A stretch of 44,195 bases of DNA from Promethearchaeota archaeon (GTDB lineage Archaea > Asgardarchaeota > Lokiarchaeia > Sigyniarchaeales > SOKP01), in the NCBI GenBank assembly GCA_020343655.1, contig CP070805.1, positions 693,188 through 737,382 of the forward strand, written 5' to 3'. This document shows positions 8,272-17,330 of this stretch, piece by piece (within the stretch, counting starts at the first letter, position 1; each line of letters starts with the position of its first letter). The translations under genes and the position numbers were made by a program. The notes below the pieces were generated by a model. The model was not told where the DNA came from. It searched no databases and saw only the letters and a list, made by a program, of their open reading frames with translations.

Positions 8272-9285
8272 ATGTCAGTCGATCGAAAAAAATTGGAAGC
8301 ATTGTTAGATTGGTATAAGCAAGAAATTGGAGAAAATTTAATCGCTGCCCTTATTGTAAATAGAGAAGGTCTAGTAATGACTGCCTTAAAAGGAATTTCA
8401 GAATCCAATGTAGAAGAAGATGTAATTGGAGGAGTGAGTGCATTAGTAGAGCCCGTTTTAACTAGGATCACAAAAGAATTTAGTTCTGGCTCTTTTGGGA
8501 CAGGGACTTTCGATACAGAAGATCAAAGATTCATTTTCTGTGAAGCTGGCCCTGAAGCGATTTTTGTGACAGTACTGAATTCGATTGCAATGGTGGATCC
8601 TGTTTTTCCATATGCTTACTTAGCTGCTGAGAAAATTGCCAGAATATTTGATGGACGAACAGTAAGTCCTGTAATTCCAAAATTATTTACTGATAATAAA
8701 ACTCAATATATTGAAAGGAAAGTAGAAAAACTGCAGAAAATTAAAATACAATCAAGAGAATATGCTTTCAAACTAATCCTCGGTGGCGAAGGTGGAGTAG
8801 GAAAAACAAGTATGGTACATCGATTTGTTGAGGACTCATTTCTAACTGATTATAAATCTACTATTGGAACGTCCATAATGAAAAAGGAGTGTGAATTTCA
8901 AGGATTAGAATCAAAGGTACGCTTTGTTATCTGGGATTTAGCAGGACAAGCCCAATTTAAGCGTGTAAGGCAAACTTACCTGGCAAATGCTGAAGCGGGT
9001 ATTTTAGTTTATGATGTCACACGCGAAGAAACTTTTGATAGTTTAGAAAATTGGTTTAAAGAAATTAAGAGTGTTTCACCAGCAATCTCACTAATTCTTG
9101 TTGGAAATAAAATAGATCTAAAAGAAGATCGTGTTGTATCGACTGAACAAGGAGAAGAACTCGCACAAAAATTAAATCTTTCATATATTGAAACATCTGC
9201 CAAGACAGGAGAAAATATAAATGATGCCTTTAAAATGCTCGCTTTACAAATAATCAAACGTTTTGTTTTTACAGAAGAAGTATAA
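8272..9285 (+). CDS. Roadblock/LC7 domain fused to a Ras-like small GTPase
   Basis: The 337-residue protein has two parts. Residues 1 to about 135 look like a Roadblock/LC7 (longin-related) domain, a fold that acts as a dimerisation and GTPase-regulating platform (ALIVNREGLVMTALKG, then a central helix and strands). After a charged helical linker (145-162) comes a Ras-superfamily GTPase domain with all G motifs: P-loop GGEGGVGKTS at 171-180, the switch I threonine in STIGT near 197, WDLAGQAQF at 221-229, NKID at 279-282 and TSAK at 308-311. The switch II glutamine is present, so GTP hydrolysis should be possible. There is no C-terminal cysteine for prenylation. Asgard genomes are rich in Roadblock proteins and small GTPases; the fusion puts both in one chain. 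The stop is 4 bp from the convergent tRNA-Thr. Confidence 0.92.
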   Translation: MSVDRKKLEALLDWYKQEIGENLIAALIVNREGLVMTALKGISESNVEEDVIGGVSALVEPVLTRITKEFSSGSFGTGTFDTEDQRFIFCEAGPEAIFVTVLNSIAMVDPVFPYAYLAAEKIARIFDGRTVSPVIPKLFTDNKTQYIERKVEKLQKIKIQSREYAFKLILGGEGGVGKTSMVHRFVEDSFLTDYKSTIGTSIMKKECEFQGLESKVRFVIWDLAGQAQFKRVRQTYLANAEAGILVYDVTREETFDSLENWFKEIKSVSPAISLILVGNKIDLKEDRVVSTEQGEELAQKLNLSYIETSAKTGENINDAFKMLALQIIKRFVFTEEV

Positions 9286-9289
9286 TTTG

Positions 9290-9390
9290 AGCCTCTGGGG
9301 GGAATTGAACCCCCGATCTACAGATTACGAATCTTTAGCATCTCCTTCAAAATGATTTTAAATGTTGCTATACCACTAAGCCACAGAGGC
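9290..9390 (-). tRNA. tRNA-Thr (anticodon CGT) with an intron in the anticodon stem
   Basis: On the minus strand the acceptor GCCTCTG (9390-9384) pairs perfectly with CAGAGGC (9297-9291), with discriminator T at 9290. The D-arm is GCT-TAGTGGTAT-AGC, the T-arm GGGGG-TTCAATT-CCCCC, and the variable loop AGATC. The anticodon stem reads ACA [29-nt insert, 9362-9334] GA, then the loop TTCGTAA, then TC TGT. Removing the insert restores a 5-bp stem and a canonical loop with CGT (9329-9327). The intron therefore sits between positions 29 and 30, not at the usual 37/38. No CCA is encoded. The gene is convergent with the Roadblock-GTPase gene. Confidence 0.92.
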
Positions 9391-9457
9391 ACAGAAATTT
9401 TAAAAATGCGAGTTTATTCAAAATTTATAATCGTTAAAAAATTATAAATTTTATCTG

Positions 9458-10483
9458 ATGAAGAATAATCCTCAGATAGGAAATCTTGGTGAAACTAAGT
9501 TAATAAAACTTATAGAAGAATTAGTTTCAAGAAAAACTGGAAAGGAGCTGTTGAGCGATGATTCTTTTTTCTATGAATTTAAAGAAAAAGATTCAGATAA
9601 CACCATTGTTTTAAATTCTGATATGTTGGTATCTACAACCGATGTAACTCCTTTAATGAATCCTTATCAAATTGGTAGGAAATCCGTTATAATGAATTTA
9701 AGTGATTTACTAGTTAAAGGTGTTAAGCCAAGAGGCTTAATTATTTCTTTTGGTTTACCAAAGGAATTTAAAAAGCGTCAATTTGTTGAATTAGTAAATG
9801 GGATCATCGATTGTAGTGAGAAATTTGAACTGGATTATATTGGGGGAGATATTAATGAAACAAAAGAACTAATTATAAATCCAACAGTATTCGGCTTTAA
9901 AAATCCGTCAGCTTTAATTTATAGAAAAGGAATAAAAATAGGTGATATTTTAATAGTTAATAATAAATTTGGCTTGACAGGAGTAGGTTTCGACATTCTT
10001 TTAAACAGAAAGGGCGATCTTAAAGGATTTCCAAATTATAAAAGATCTATTATGAGTATTTTAGAGCCAAAGATCTCTGGAAATGAAGCATTTATTTTAT
10101 CAGATAGAAATTTAGCGACCGCAAGTATAGATTCCTCGGATGGATTATCTAAATCTTTACAAGATTTAATGATTTCAAACCCAAATTTAGGATTTGAAAT
10201 CACTTTTAATGAAGATTTAATTGATAAAGAAGCAATTAAATACTCTACTGAATTTGATGTTTCCTTAGAAAAATTAGTTTTTAATTCTGGAGAAGAATTT
10301 ATACATATATTTACTATAGATCCAAAAGTTTTTGATACTGCACAAAGAGTAATTCAATCTAAAGGTGGACAAATTTTTAAAATCGGAAAGGTGATATCGG
10401 AGGAAAGTGTATATATTCTCAAAGAGAGAGAAAAAAAAAAGTTAAAAAGTTATGGATTTGAACATTTCATAGAAAAAGCTTAA
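9458..10483 (+). CDS. thiL: Thiamine-monophosphate kinase-like protein (AIR synthase/ThiL superfamily)
   Basis: The 341-residue protein has the two-domain PurM/ThiL architecture. Visible signatures are SDDSF near the N terminus (the place of the GDDAA motif), STTDVTPLMNPYQIGRKSVIMNLSD (here split by description) with the following GVKPRGLI strand around 65-105, GGDINE near 130 (usually GGDTN), and SIDSSDGLSKSLQDL near 224. ThiL phosphorylates thiamine phosphate to thiamine diphosphate with ATP. Related enzymes (HypE, PurM, SelD) share the fold, but the length and motif order fit ThiL best. The changes from GDDAA and GGDTN leave some doubt about the exact substrate. It stands alone between two tRNA genes, with no thiamine genes nearby. 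Confidence 0.75.
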   Translation: MKNNPQIGNLGETKLIKLIEELVSRKTGKELLSDDSFFYEFKEKDSDNTIVLNSDMLVSTTDVTPLMNPYQIGRKSVIMNLSDLLVKGVKPRGLIISFGLPKEFKKRQFVELVNGIIDCSEKFELDYIGGDINETKELIINPTVFGFKNPSALIYRKGIKIGDILIVNNKFGLTGVGFDILLNRKGDLKGFPNYKRSIMSILEPKISGNEAFILSDRNLATASIDSSDGLSKSLQDLMISNPNLGFEITFNEDLIDKEAIKYSTEFDVSLEKLVFNSGEEFIHIFTIDPKVFDTAQRVIQSKGGQIFKIGKVISEESVYILKEREKKKLKSYGFEHFIEKA

Positions 10484-10608
10484 TGGTTAATAGTTTTTAA
10501 TGAATTATTTAAAAAATGAAGGAAAGAAACTCATTTGAATAAAATTTTTATATTATAAAGGATTTATTGTTATACAATTCGCACTTATTGATTAAAAAAA
10601 TTCTTTAA

Positions 10609-10712
10609 GGGCTATTGGCGCAGGCAGGTAGCGCAGCAGGCTTTTAACCTGACATTTAAGGGAAGATCTCCCTTAAAAAGAAAGGTCAGGGGTTCAATTC
10701 CCCTATAGCCCG
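10609..10712 (+). tRNA. tRNA-Lys (anticodon TTT) with an intron after the anticodon stem
   Basis: The acceptor GGGCTAT (10609-10615) pairs with ATAGCCC (10705-10711), discriminator G. The D-arm is GCGC...GCGC (618-621/631-634 of the 10 kb block), the anticodon loop CTTTTAA is at 10641-10647 with TTT at 10643-10645, and the T-arm AGGGG-TTCAATT-CCCCT is at 10688-10704. Between the 3' anticodon stem (CCTG, ending 10651) and the variable loop AGGTC (10683-10687) lie about 31 extra bases holding a 9-bp hairpin (10655-10663 with 10669-10677). This is an intron near position 43/44, again non-canonical. The outermost anticodon-stem pair would be G-A in my trimming, so the exact ends are uncertain. 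A T-run follows at 10714 and may end transcription. Confidence 0.9.
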
Positions 10713-10830
10713 CTTTTTTTCACCAATATGCTAATAAAAATACTTACTTATTTTTGGACTCTCTATTAAGAAAAATTTATGTGATCTTGAACTTTATAAT
10801 AACTTAAAAGTTCCTTCACAATCATTTAGT

Positions 10831-11835
10831 ATGCAAAATTTAGAATTTAAATTACCCTCTGATGAATCTGAGCAATTACTAGTGAAATCTCAAGATAACT
10901 CTGATCCAAACTATGGATGTGAACCTGAAAAAAGAGATATTGAATCTCTTCTACGATATGGAGTAATAAATCTTGATAAACCAAGTGGTCCAACAAGTCA
11001 TGAAGTAGTTTCATGGGTTCGTAAGATTTTGGGAATCTCAAATGCAGGACATGGTGGGACTCTCGATCCAAAAGTTACAGGGGTGTTACCGTGTGCTTTG
11101 GGAAAAGCCACACGCGTTTTATCAGCACTATTAAGCGCTGGTAAAGAATATGTTGGAGTAATGTATTTACACACTCGAGAAAAACGGAAAAGAATAGAAA
11201 AAATATTTAAATTGTTTACAGGAAAGATTTATCAAAGACCTCCATTAAAATCGTCAGTTGTAAGAAAACTAAGAGTAAGAGAAATTTATTATAGTGAAGT
11301 CATTGAAGTTGTTGATAATCATGTGCTATTTCGAATTGGATGTGAAGCGGGAACTTATGTTAGAAAATTTTGTTTTGATATAGGTGAAGCTCTCTGTTCT
11401 GGTGCCCATATGCTTGAACTTAGAAGAACAAAAGTGGGGAATTTTAAAGAAAGTGATAATTTAATATCACTTCAAGATTTGAAAGATGCCTTTACACTAT
11501 ATCAGATTGAGGGAAATGACTATTATTTAAAGAAATTAATATTCCCAATGGAAAAAATGGTATCACATTTGCCAAAAATTTTTGTTAGAGATACAGCGGT
11601 TGATGCACTATGCCATGGTGCAGATTTAGCTTCTGCTGGTGTTTGTTATGTTGATGCGAGGATCAAATCGAATACACTTGTTGCGTTGATGACATTAAAA
11701 AAAGAGTTGATTGGATTTGGTATAGCGATTAAGGATGCATTTCAAATTTATAAAGCCAAATCGGGAATTCTTGTAAAATCTAATAAGATTTTTATGGAGA
11801 GAGGCACCTATCCCCGTTGGGATGAGAAGAAATAA
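10831..11835 (+). CDS. cbf5: tRNA/rRNA pseudouridine synthase Cbf5 (TruB family, archaeal dyskerin)
   Basis: This is the catalytic subunit of archaeal H/ACA ribonucleoprotein, which turns uridine into pseudouridine in rRNA and tRNA; it can also make Psi55 in tRNA without a guide. The 334-residue sequence has the family start GVINLDKPSGPTSHEVV (44-60), the catalytic aspartate D79 in GHGGTLDPKVTGVLP, the motif YQRPPLKSSVVRKLRVREIY near 134-153, and GCEAGTYVRKFCFDIGEAL near 180. A PUA domain fills about 250-330 and ends with ERGTYPRWD. Length is normal. It sits between tRNA-Lys and a methyltransferase, in a run leading to rpoH and rpoB. Confidence 0.95.
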   Translation: MQNLEFKLPSDESEQLLVKSQDNSDPNYGCEPEKRDIESLLRYGVINLDKPSGPTSHEVVSWVRKILGISNAGHGGTLDPKVTGVLPCALGKATRVLSALLSAGKEYVGVMYLHTREKRKRIEKIFKLFTGKIYQRPPLKSSVVRKLRVREIYYSEVIEVVDNHVLFRIGCEAGTYVRKFCFDIGEALCSGAHMLELRRTKVGNFKESDNLISLQDLKDAFTLYQIEGNDYYLKKLIFPMEKMVSHLPKIFVRDTAVDALCHGADLASAGVCYVDARIKSNTLVALMTLKKELIGFGIAIKDAFQIYKAKSGILVKSNKIFMERGTYPRWDEKK

Positions 11836-11861
11836 CAATTTTAATTATTGTAATATAAACT

Positions 11862-12497
11862 ATGAAAAATAATAGTAATCATTATTATAGCAAATTTCCT
11901 GAAGTTAATGTAAAAATTCATACTATCTCAGAAAGTCTAAGAAGACATCTTTACATTTTTAAAACCATTACAGGAGTGTTTTCTTATAACAAGATAGATT
12001 TAGGCACTAAAGTTTTTATTGAGCATATGTATATTCCGAAACAACCTAGTGTTTTACTTGATTTAGGATGTGGATATGGCGTAATAGGAATTGTTTTAGG
12101 TTATGAATCACCACAAAGTTCTGTTTTTCTAATAGATATTAATAAACGAGCGATTTGGTGTGCCAAGGAAAATATTAAAATAAATCTTCAAGATAAAAAA
12201 AAAAATGTTATTGCTTTATCTGGTAATTACTTTGAGCCAATTGAACGCAAAAATTTGAAATTTGATGGAATTTATATGAATCCACCTTTACGTCAGGGAA
12301 GAAAAGACTTCCTAAAGCTACTATCTGAGATCCCCGTGCATTTAAAACAAAATGGTTCATTTCAATTCGTAATAAAGAAAAAAATGGGGGCTTCTTACAT
12401 TTTCAGTTTTTTTAGGGATACTTTTCCAGATGAAAAAATTGAGATCTTATGCAAAAGAAGTGGATATTGGGTATTTAGATGTTTTCATAAAAAATAA
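11862..12497 (+). CDS. Class I SAM-dependent methyltransferase, RsmC-like small domain
   Basis: The 211-residue protein has a Rossmann-type methyltransferase core: motif I LDLGCGYGVIGIVLG near 66-80, the acidic end of strand 2 at FLIDINKRAI (D96 region), and motif IV MNPPLRQG near 139. An NPP(Y/F/L) motif means the target is probably an exocyclic or ring nitrogen of a base, as in RsmC/RlmG-type rRNA guanine N2-methyltransferases. Size and layout fit the single-domain archaeal group (COG2813-like). It starts 26 bp after cbf5 on the same strand, consistent with an RNA-modification operon. The exact RNA target cannot be read from the sequence. Confidence 0.8.
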   Translation: MKNNSNHYYSKFPEVNVKIHTISESLRRHLYIFKTITGVFSYNKIDLGTKVFIEHMYIPKQPSVLLDLGCGYGVIGIVLGYESPQSSVFLIDINKRAIWCAKENIKINLQDKKKNVIALSGNYFEPIERKNLKFDGIYMNPPLRQGRKDFLKLLSEIPVHLKQNGSFQFVIKKKMGASYIFSFFRDTFPDEKIEILCKRSGYWVFRCFHKK

Positions 12498-12605
12498 ATC
12501 AATAAAATACCAGTTTATTATAAGAAAAATGAGGGAAAAATGAAAAAATTTTTTAGAACCGTATCATTTTAGTATTTATATTTCGTAAAAAGAGAAGATT
12601 TTTCC

Positions 12606-12863
12606 TTGACTAAAAAGAAACGAATAGATGTTCTACTCCATAAATTTGTCCCTCAACATGTTCTTTTAACTAAAGAAGAATCGCAAATTCTTCTAGAAAA
12701 ATATCAGATTGATGTAAATGATTTACCCCAAATGTTCGAAAAAGATCCTGTTGCGATTGCGATTGGGGCAAAAGAGGGAGATATTATCAAAATAGTTCGA
12801 AATTCCAGTACAACTGTTAAATCTGTAGATTATTATCGTTATATAAAAAAAGAAAAAGTTTAA
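12606..12863 (+). CDS. rpoH: DNA-directed RNA polymerase subunit H (RPB5 C-terminal domain homologue)
   Basis: This small subunit of archaeal RNA polymerase matches only the C-terminal domain of eukaryotic RPB5. The 85-residue sequence shows the family pattern LVPQHVLL-type (FVPQHVLLTKEE), LPQMFEKDPVAIAIGAKEGDIIKI and the closing SVDYYRYI. The start is TTG at 12606: there is no in-frame ATG before the conserved part, and the next methionine is inside the domain. It precedes rpoB by 45 bp, the normal archaeal order. Confidence 0.95.
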   Translation: MTKKKRIDVLLHKFVPQHVLLTKEESQILLEKYQIDVNDLPQMFEKDPVAIAIGAKEGDIIKIVRNSSTTVKSVDYYRYIKKEKV

Positions 12864-12908
12864 TAGTACATTTTAATGAAAAGAAAATTAAATATGGTTT
12901 AATGAATT

Positions 12909-15900
12909 TTGAGTTCTGAAAAATTATCAAATACAGATAAGTGGGTTATTTTAAAAAGCCTATTTGATGAGAAAGGTCTCGTTCGGCAACATTTAGACTC
13001 GTATAATAACTTTATTGAATACGAGATGCAAACTATTGTTGATGAATCCGGAGAAGTTATTCCTGATATCCCGGGATTTAAAATTAAATTTGGAAAAATT
13101 AAAGTTGGAGTGCCTAAGGTAAGAGAAGCGGACGGTGCTACTATGGAAATAACTCCAATAGAGGCGAGGATAAGAGAATTAAGTTATGCTGCTGATATTA
13201 CTTTAGAAATGACTCCAATTACCATAGATGAGCGAACACAGAGAGAAGAAGCCGAAGAAACTCTTGATATATATATTGGAAAAATACCTATAATGCTTAA
13301 AAGTTGCCGGTGTCCTTTAGAAAGCCTCTCAGAGCAAGAACTAATAAATCGGGGAGAGGATCCACTTGATCCAGGAGGTTATTTCATTATAAATGGAACA
13401 GAGCGTGTTCTTGTAACCCAAGAAGACTTAGCTCCTAATAGGATCTTAGCAGAAGAAGCTAGTAGAAGTTCCAGTGCCACTCATCAAGCAAAAGTTTTTT
13501 CAACAAGGAGTGGCTTTCGAGCTCCAGTAACTATCGAGAGAAAAAAAGATGGAAACCTAAGGGTATCATTTCCTTCAGTTCCAGGAAAAGTACCTTTAGC
13601 AATATTAATGCGTGCTTTAGGGTTGCATTCAGACAGAGAGATCTTTGAAGCAATATCAGAAAATGATGAAATACAAAAAGAATTAATCCCAGTTGTAGAT
13701 GTTGCGTCAGAAATTCAAGTATTAAAAGATCCTGAGAAATCTCAGCAAAATGCGCTTGATTATATAGGAAAAAGAGTAGCGATAGGACAGACAAAAGATT
13801 ATCGTATAAGGAGAGCCCTTCAAGTTTTAGATAGGTACCTTTTGCCTCATATAGGGAATGATGAAGAAGATCGAATCAAAAAAGCTTATTATTTAGGCCA
13901 AATGGCACAAAAAGTAATGGAACTTGCCTTAGGATTAAGAGAGCCTGATGATAAGGATCATTATGCTAACAAAAGGTTAAAATTAGCTGGTGAATTATTC
14001 ACTTCCTTATTTAGAGTAGCGTTTTTAAATCTCGTCAAGGATATTAAATATCAATTGGAAAGGACTGCTGTTCGAGGAAGGGCACCAAATATAAAAACTG
14101 CCGTACGAGCAGATGTAATTACAGAGAGAATTAGGCACGCATTAGCTACAGGTAATTGGGTTGGGGGCAAAGCAGGGGTAAGCCAGCTATTAAATAGAAC
14201 TAATCATGTGGGCACTTTAAGCCATTTGAGAAGAGTCATATCCCCACTAAGCCGTAGTCAACCACATTTTGAAGCTAGAGATTTACATCCTACTCAATGG
14301 GGAAAAATTTGTCCTGCTGAAACTCCTGAAGGGCCAAATTGTGGTTTAGTTAAAAACCTTGGATTAGCATCAATAATTTCTGTAGGAGCAGATGAAAGAA
14401 TCATTGAAAATATTTTAATCGATTTAGGAGTAATTCCTATCAATGAAGTTAAAAATGTAAGAGGAGACAAGGTTAAAGTCTTCTTAAACGGGAAGTTAGT
14501 TGGAATTCATCAGCAATATAATCCATTTATACGCCAATTAAGAGAAAAACGAAGGAAAGGAGAGATTGGGCAACATGTAAATATTGGATATTATCATGAC
14601 TCTAAAGAAATTCAAATAAATTGTGATGCTGGGAGGGCAACTAGACCTTTATTTGTTTTGAGGAATAAGAATTTACTTGTTTCAAAAGAAGATATTGAAA
14701 AACTCAACCAAAAGAAATTTATTTGGTCGGATTTAGTCCAAAAAGGTGTTATTGAATATTTAGATGCTGAAGAAGAAGAAAACGCTTATATTGCGATGTT
14801 TGAAGAGGACATTACACCAGAACATACTCATTTAGAAATATCTCCAGCAGCAATTCTAGGGATTTGCGCTTCTATAATCCCTTTTCCAGAACATAACCAA
14901 TCTCCTAGAAATACATATGAAGCGGGAATGGTAAAACAAGCGTTAGGTTTATTTGCAGCAAATATGCACTTGAGGTTGGACACTAGAGGCCATACTTTAC
15001 ATTATCCTCAACAACCACTAGTAAAAACTAGTCCAATGGAGATTATAGGGATAAATAAAAGACCGGCAGGTCAAAATTTTATAATTGCAATGATGAGTTT
15101 TGAAGGATTCAATATAGAAGATGCTATAATCATCAATAAAGCATCAATTGAGAGGGGGCTTGCACGGAGTCATTTTTTCAGGACATATGATGCAGAAGAA
15201 AGAAAATATCCTGGTGGAGAGGTGGATAAATTTGAGATCCCAGAAAGAGGAGTAAGAGGATTTAAATCTGCTGAATCTTATAGATTATTATCTGAAGTAG
15301 ATGGCATTATAGAACCAGAAACACAAGTTAATGGAGGAGATGTACTTATAGGAAGAACTTCTCCCCCCAGATTTATAAAATCTTATGAAGAATTTGAACT
15401 TATGCAACCAAACAGGCGTGAAACATCAAAAAATATGCGTCATAATGAACAAGGAATAGTTGATACGGTAATTATTTCAGAAACAGTAGATGGAAATAAG
15501 CTAGTTAAAATAAAGGTGAGAGATTTAAGGATTCCAGAACTAGGAGATAAATTCTCTTCTCGACACGGTCAAAAAGGAGTATTAGGACTAGTTGTAGATC
15601 AAGCAGACATGCCATATACTGCTTCTGGAGTAATTCCAGATATCATCGTAAATCCTCATGCAATGCCCTCAAGAATGACTTTAGGACAACTTTTTGAGGG
15701 TATTAGTGGAAAAATTTCGTGTACAACTGGTAAACTAGGAGATGCAACCGCTTTTGAGTGGATAGATATTACAAAGCTTCAAGAGCAACTAGTAGATGCG
15801 GGATTTGAATTTAATGGAAGAGAAGTAATGTATAATGGAATTACTGGTGAGAAATATGAGGCAGGAATATACTGCGCTCCAATTTATTACCAAAAATTAT

Positions 15901-16280
15901 ATCACTTAGTAGCAGATAAACTTCATGCAAGAGCAAGAGGTCCTGTTCAAATTTTAACTAGACAACCCACAGAAGGTCGTGCTCGTGAAGGAGGATTACG
16001 ATTCGGAGAAATGGAGAGGGATTGTTTAGTTGGGCACGGTTCTGCATTATTATTAAAAGAACGGCTTTTAGATGAATCTGATAGAACAGTAATACTAGTT
16101 TGTGAAAAATGTGGGCTTTTAGCTGTATATGACCGGAACAGAGATAAACGTTATTGCCCTGTATGTGGAGAAGGAACTATAATTTCAAAAGTTGTTTGTT
16201 CTTACGCGTTTAAATTGCTTTTACAAGAAATGATGTCCCTTGGTCTCGCACCTCGACTTAAGTTAAAAGAGAAGATTTAA
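12909..16280 (+). CDS. rpoB: DNA-directed RNA polymerase subunit B (unsplit)
   Basis: This is the second-largest RNA polymerase subunit in one piece of 1123 residues, not split into B' and B''. Landmark blocks in order: the lobe and protrusion region, DLHPTQWGKICPAETPEGPNCGL, GFNIEDAIIINKAS, GDKFSSRHGQKGVLG, PSRMTLGQLFEGISGK, and the C-terminal clamp with zinc ligands CEKCG...CPVCG near 1070-1090. The start is TTG at 12909; the ATG at 12902 is out of frame. Most archaea follow rpoB with rpoA1 and rpoA2, but here the next gene is a membrane protein on the other strand, so the large-subunit genes lie elsewhere. Confidence 0.97.
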   Translation: MSSEKLSNTDKWVILKSLFDEKGLVRQHLDSYNNFIEYEMQTIVDESGEVIPDIPGFKIKFGKIKVGVPKVREADGATMEITPIEARIRELSYAADITLEMTPITIDERTQREEAEETLDIYIGKIPIMLKSCRCPLESLSEQELINRGEDPLDPGGYFIINGTERVLVTQEDLAPNRILAEEASRSSSATHQAKVFSTRSGFRAPVTIERKKDGNLRVSFPSVPGKVPLAILMRALGLHSDREIFEAISENDEIQKELIPVVDVASEIQVLKDPEKSQQNALDYIGKRVAIGQTKDYRIRRALQVLDRYLLPHIGNDEEDRIKKAYYLGQMAQKVMELALGLREPDDKDHYANKRLKLAGELFTSLFRVAFLNLVKDIKYQLERTAVRGRAPNIKTAVRADVITERIRHALATGNWVGGKAGVSQLLNRTNHVGTLSHLRRVISPLSRSQPHFEARDLHPTQWGKICPAETPEGPNCGLVKNLGLASIISVGADERIIENILIDLGVIPINEVKNVRGDKVKVFLNGKLVGIHQQYNPFIRQLREKRRKGEIGQHVNIGYYHDSKEIQINCDAGRATRPLFVLRNKNLLVSKEDIEKLNQKKFIWSDLVQKGVIEYLDAEEEENAYIAMFEEDITPEHTHLEISPAAILGICASIIPFPEHNQSPRNTYEAGMVKQALGLFAANMHLRLDTRGHTLHYPQQPLVKTSPMEIIGINKRPAGQNFIIAMMSFEGFNIEDAIIINKASIERGLARSHFFRTYDAEERKYPGGEVDKFEIPERGVRGFKSAESYRLLSEVDGIIEPETQVNGGDVLIGRTSPPRFIKSYEEFELMQPNRRETSKNMRHNEQGIVDTVIISETVDGNKLVKIKVRDLRIPELGDKFSSRHGQKGVLGLVVDQADMPYTASGVIPDIIVNPHAMPSRMTLGQLFEGISGKISCTTGKLGDATAFEWIDITKLQEQLVDAGFEFNGREVMYNGITGEKYEAGIYCAPIYYQKLYHLVADKLHARARGPVQILTRQPTEGRAREGGLRFGEMERDCLVGHGSALLLKERLLDESDRTVILVCEKCGLLAVYDRNRDKRYCPVCGEGTIISKVVCSYAFKLLLQEMMSLGLAPRLKLKEKI

Positions 16281-16373
16281 TTTTTTTTATTTTTAAAATA
16301 TAATTTGCACATTTATTCTAATCGTTTTTAAAATAAAAAGAAAAAATAAGATTTTAATTATTGAAATGGATTA

Positions 16374-16793
16374 TTACAATCCAAAGCGAAGAAAATCATA
16401 GAGTCCTGGTATTAAAGTGTACAAGAGAAACAGGAAAAACAATGTTAACAATGACACCCACACGGAATGATCCCAAGCTATATCTAACAAGTACTTGGTT
16501 AGAATAAAAATTATGAGAAATCCGATAATGGGGGTTAGTCGAGGTAAGTGATTTGTTCCACTAAAAGCTATAACATCTCCAACGGTTCCTAATACTTGGT
16601 CTATTGCTGCTAGAACGATTGGTATAATCAAAACACAAATCAAAGCGAGAAGGAGAATCAAAAACTTTTTGTCTGAGGCTTTAGTTTTTGATACAATAAG
16701 CAAAACAGCAATGTAGATAATCAATGTTACGATTATCGTTGCTAAGATGAGCCATAATACAAAGAGTAGAGGTTCTGGTATTTGAAATAACAT
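16374..16793 (-). CDS. Hypothetical membrane protein, about four transmembrane helices
   Basis: The 139-residue protein is almost wholly hydrophobic, with probable membrane segments near 8-35, 43-65, 85-108 and 115-135. No catalytic or binding motif is visible, and I do not recognise the family. It converges on rpoB with a gap of about 93 bp. A second small membrane protein follows upstream on the same strand (16976-17176), and the pair may be related in function. Codon use looks like that of its neighbours. Real gene likely, function unknown. Confidence 0.7.
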   Translation of the reverse strand: MLFQIPEPLLFVLWLILATIIVTLIIYIAVLLIVSKTKASDKKFLILLLALICVLIIPIVLAAIDQVLGTVGDVIAFSGTNHLPRLTPIIGFLIIFILTKYLLDIAWDHSVWVSLLTLFFLFLLYTLIPGLYDFLRFGL

Positions 16794-16975
16794 TTTATAC
16801 TCCTAATTTTGTATCTAAATAGATTGAAGAAATTTTGATTATTAGATGAAAACTTTTCTTCTTTTTTAAATATTGACAAAACAAATTATCGACTGGAAGA
16901 ATTTAGAATTGAATAAGAAAATGCGTTAATTTATGGAAAAATTAATCTTATAAATATATACATTTAGTTTTTGGA

Positions 16976-17176
16976 TTAAATTCCCCATGTTAATAGGAAA
17001 AAATGTATAGCAAATCCTAAAAATATTGATGCAATTACAATACTGATTATTGAGAGTCGAACTGACACCTCTCTTCCGTATTTAGTATATATAATTAAAA
17101 TAGTTAATGAGGTTAATCCTATTATAAGAAAAATCCATGCAAAAACCCATAAAGATAATGAAGGAATACCTGCCAT
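16976..17176 (-). CDS. Small hypothetical membrane protein, two transmembrane helices
   Basis: The 66-residue protein has two clear hydrophobic helices (about 8-31 and 41-63) separated by a short basic loop with YTKYGREVSVR. The basic loop probably faces the cytoplasm. It has no recognisable domain. It is followed by a 182-bp gap and then another small membrane gene on the same strand. Small two-helix membrane proteins are common in Asgard genomes; I cannot give a function. Confidence 0.6.
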   Translation of the reverse strand: MAGIPSLSLWVFAWIFLIIGLTSLTILIIYTKYGREVSVRLSIISIVIASIFLGFAIHFFLLTWGI

Positions 17177-17330
17177 ATGAAATAACTGTAATTGTTTTAT
17201 AATCTGTATTTGTAGATATGTTTTATTTTTTTTTAATTTTATTAATGAATAAAATTTATAATTATAATCTTTTGATATTTAATAAACAAAATTTATATTA
17301 TATTCAAAGAAAACAAAATCGATAAAAAAG

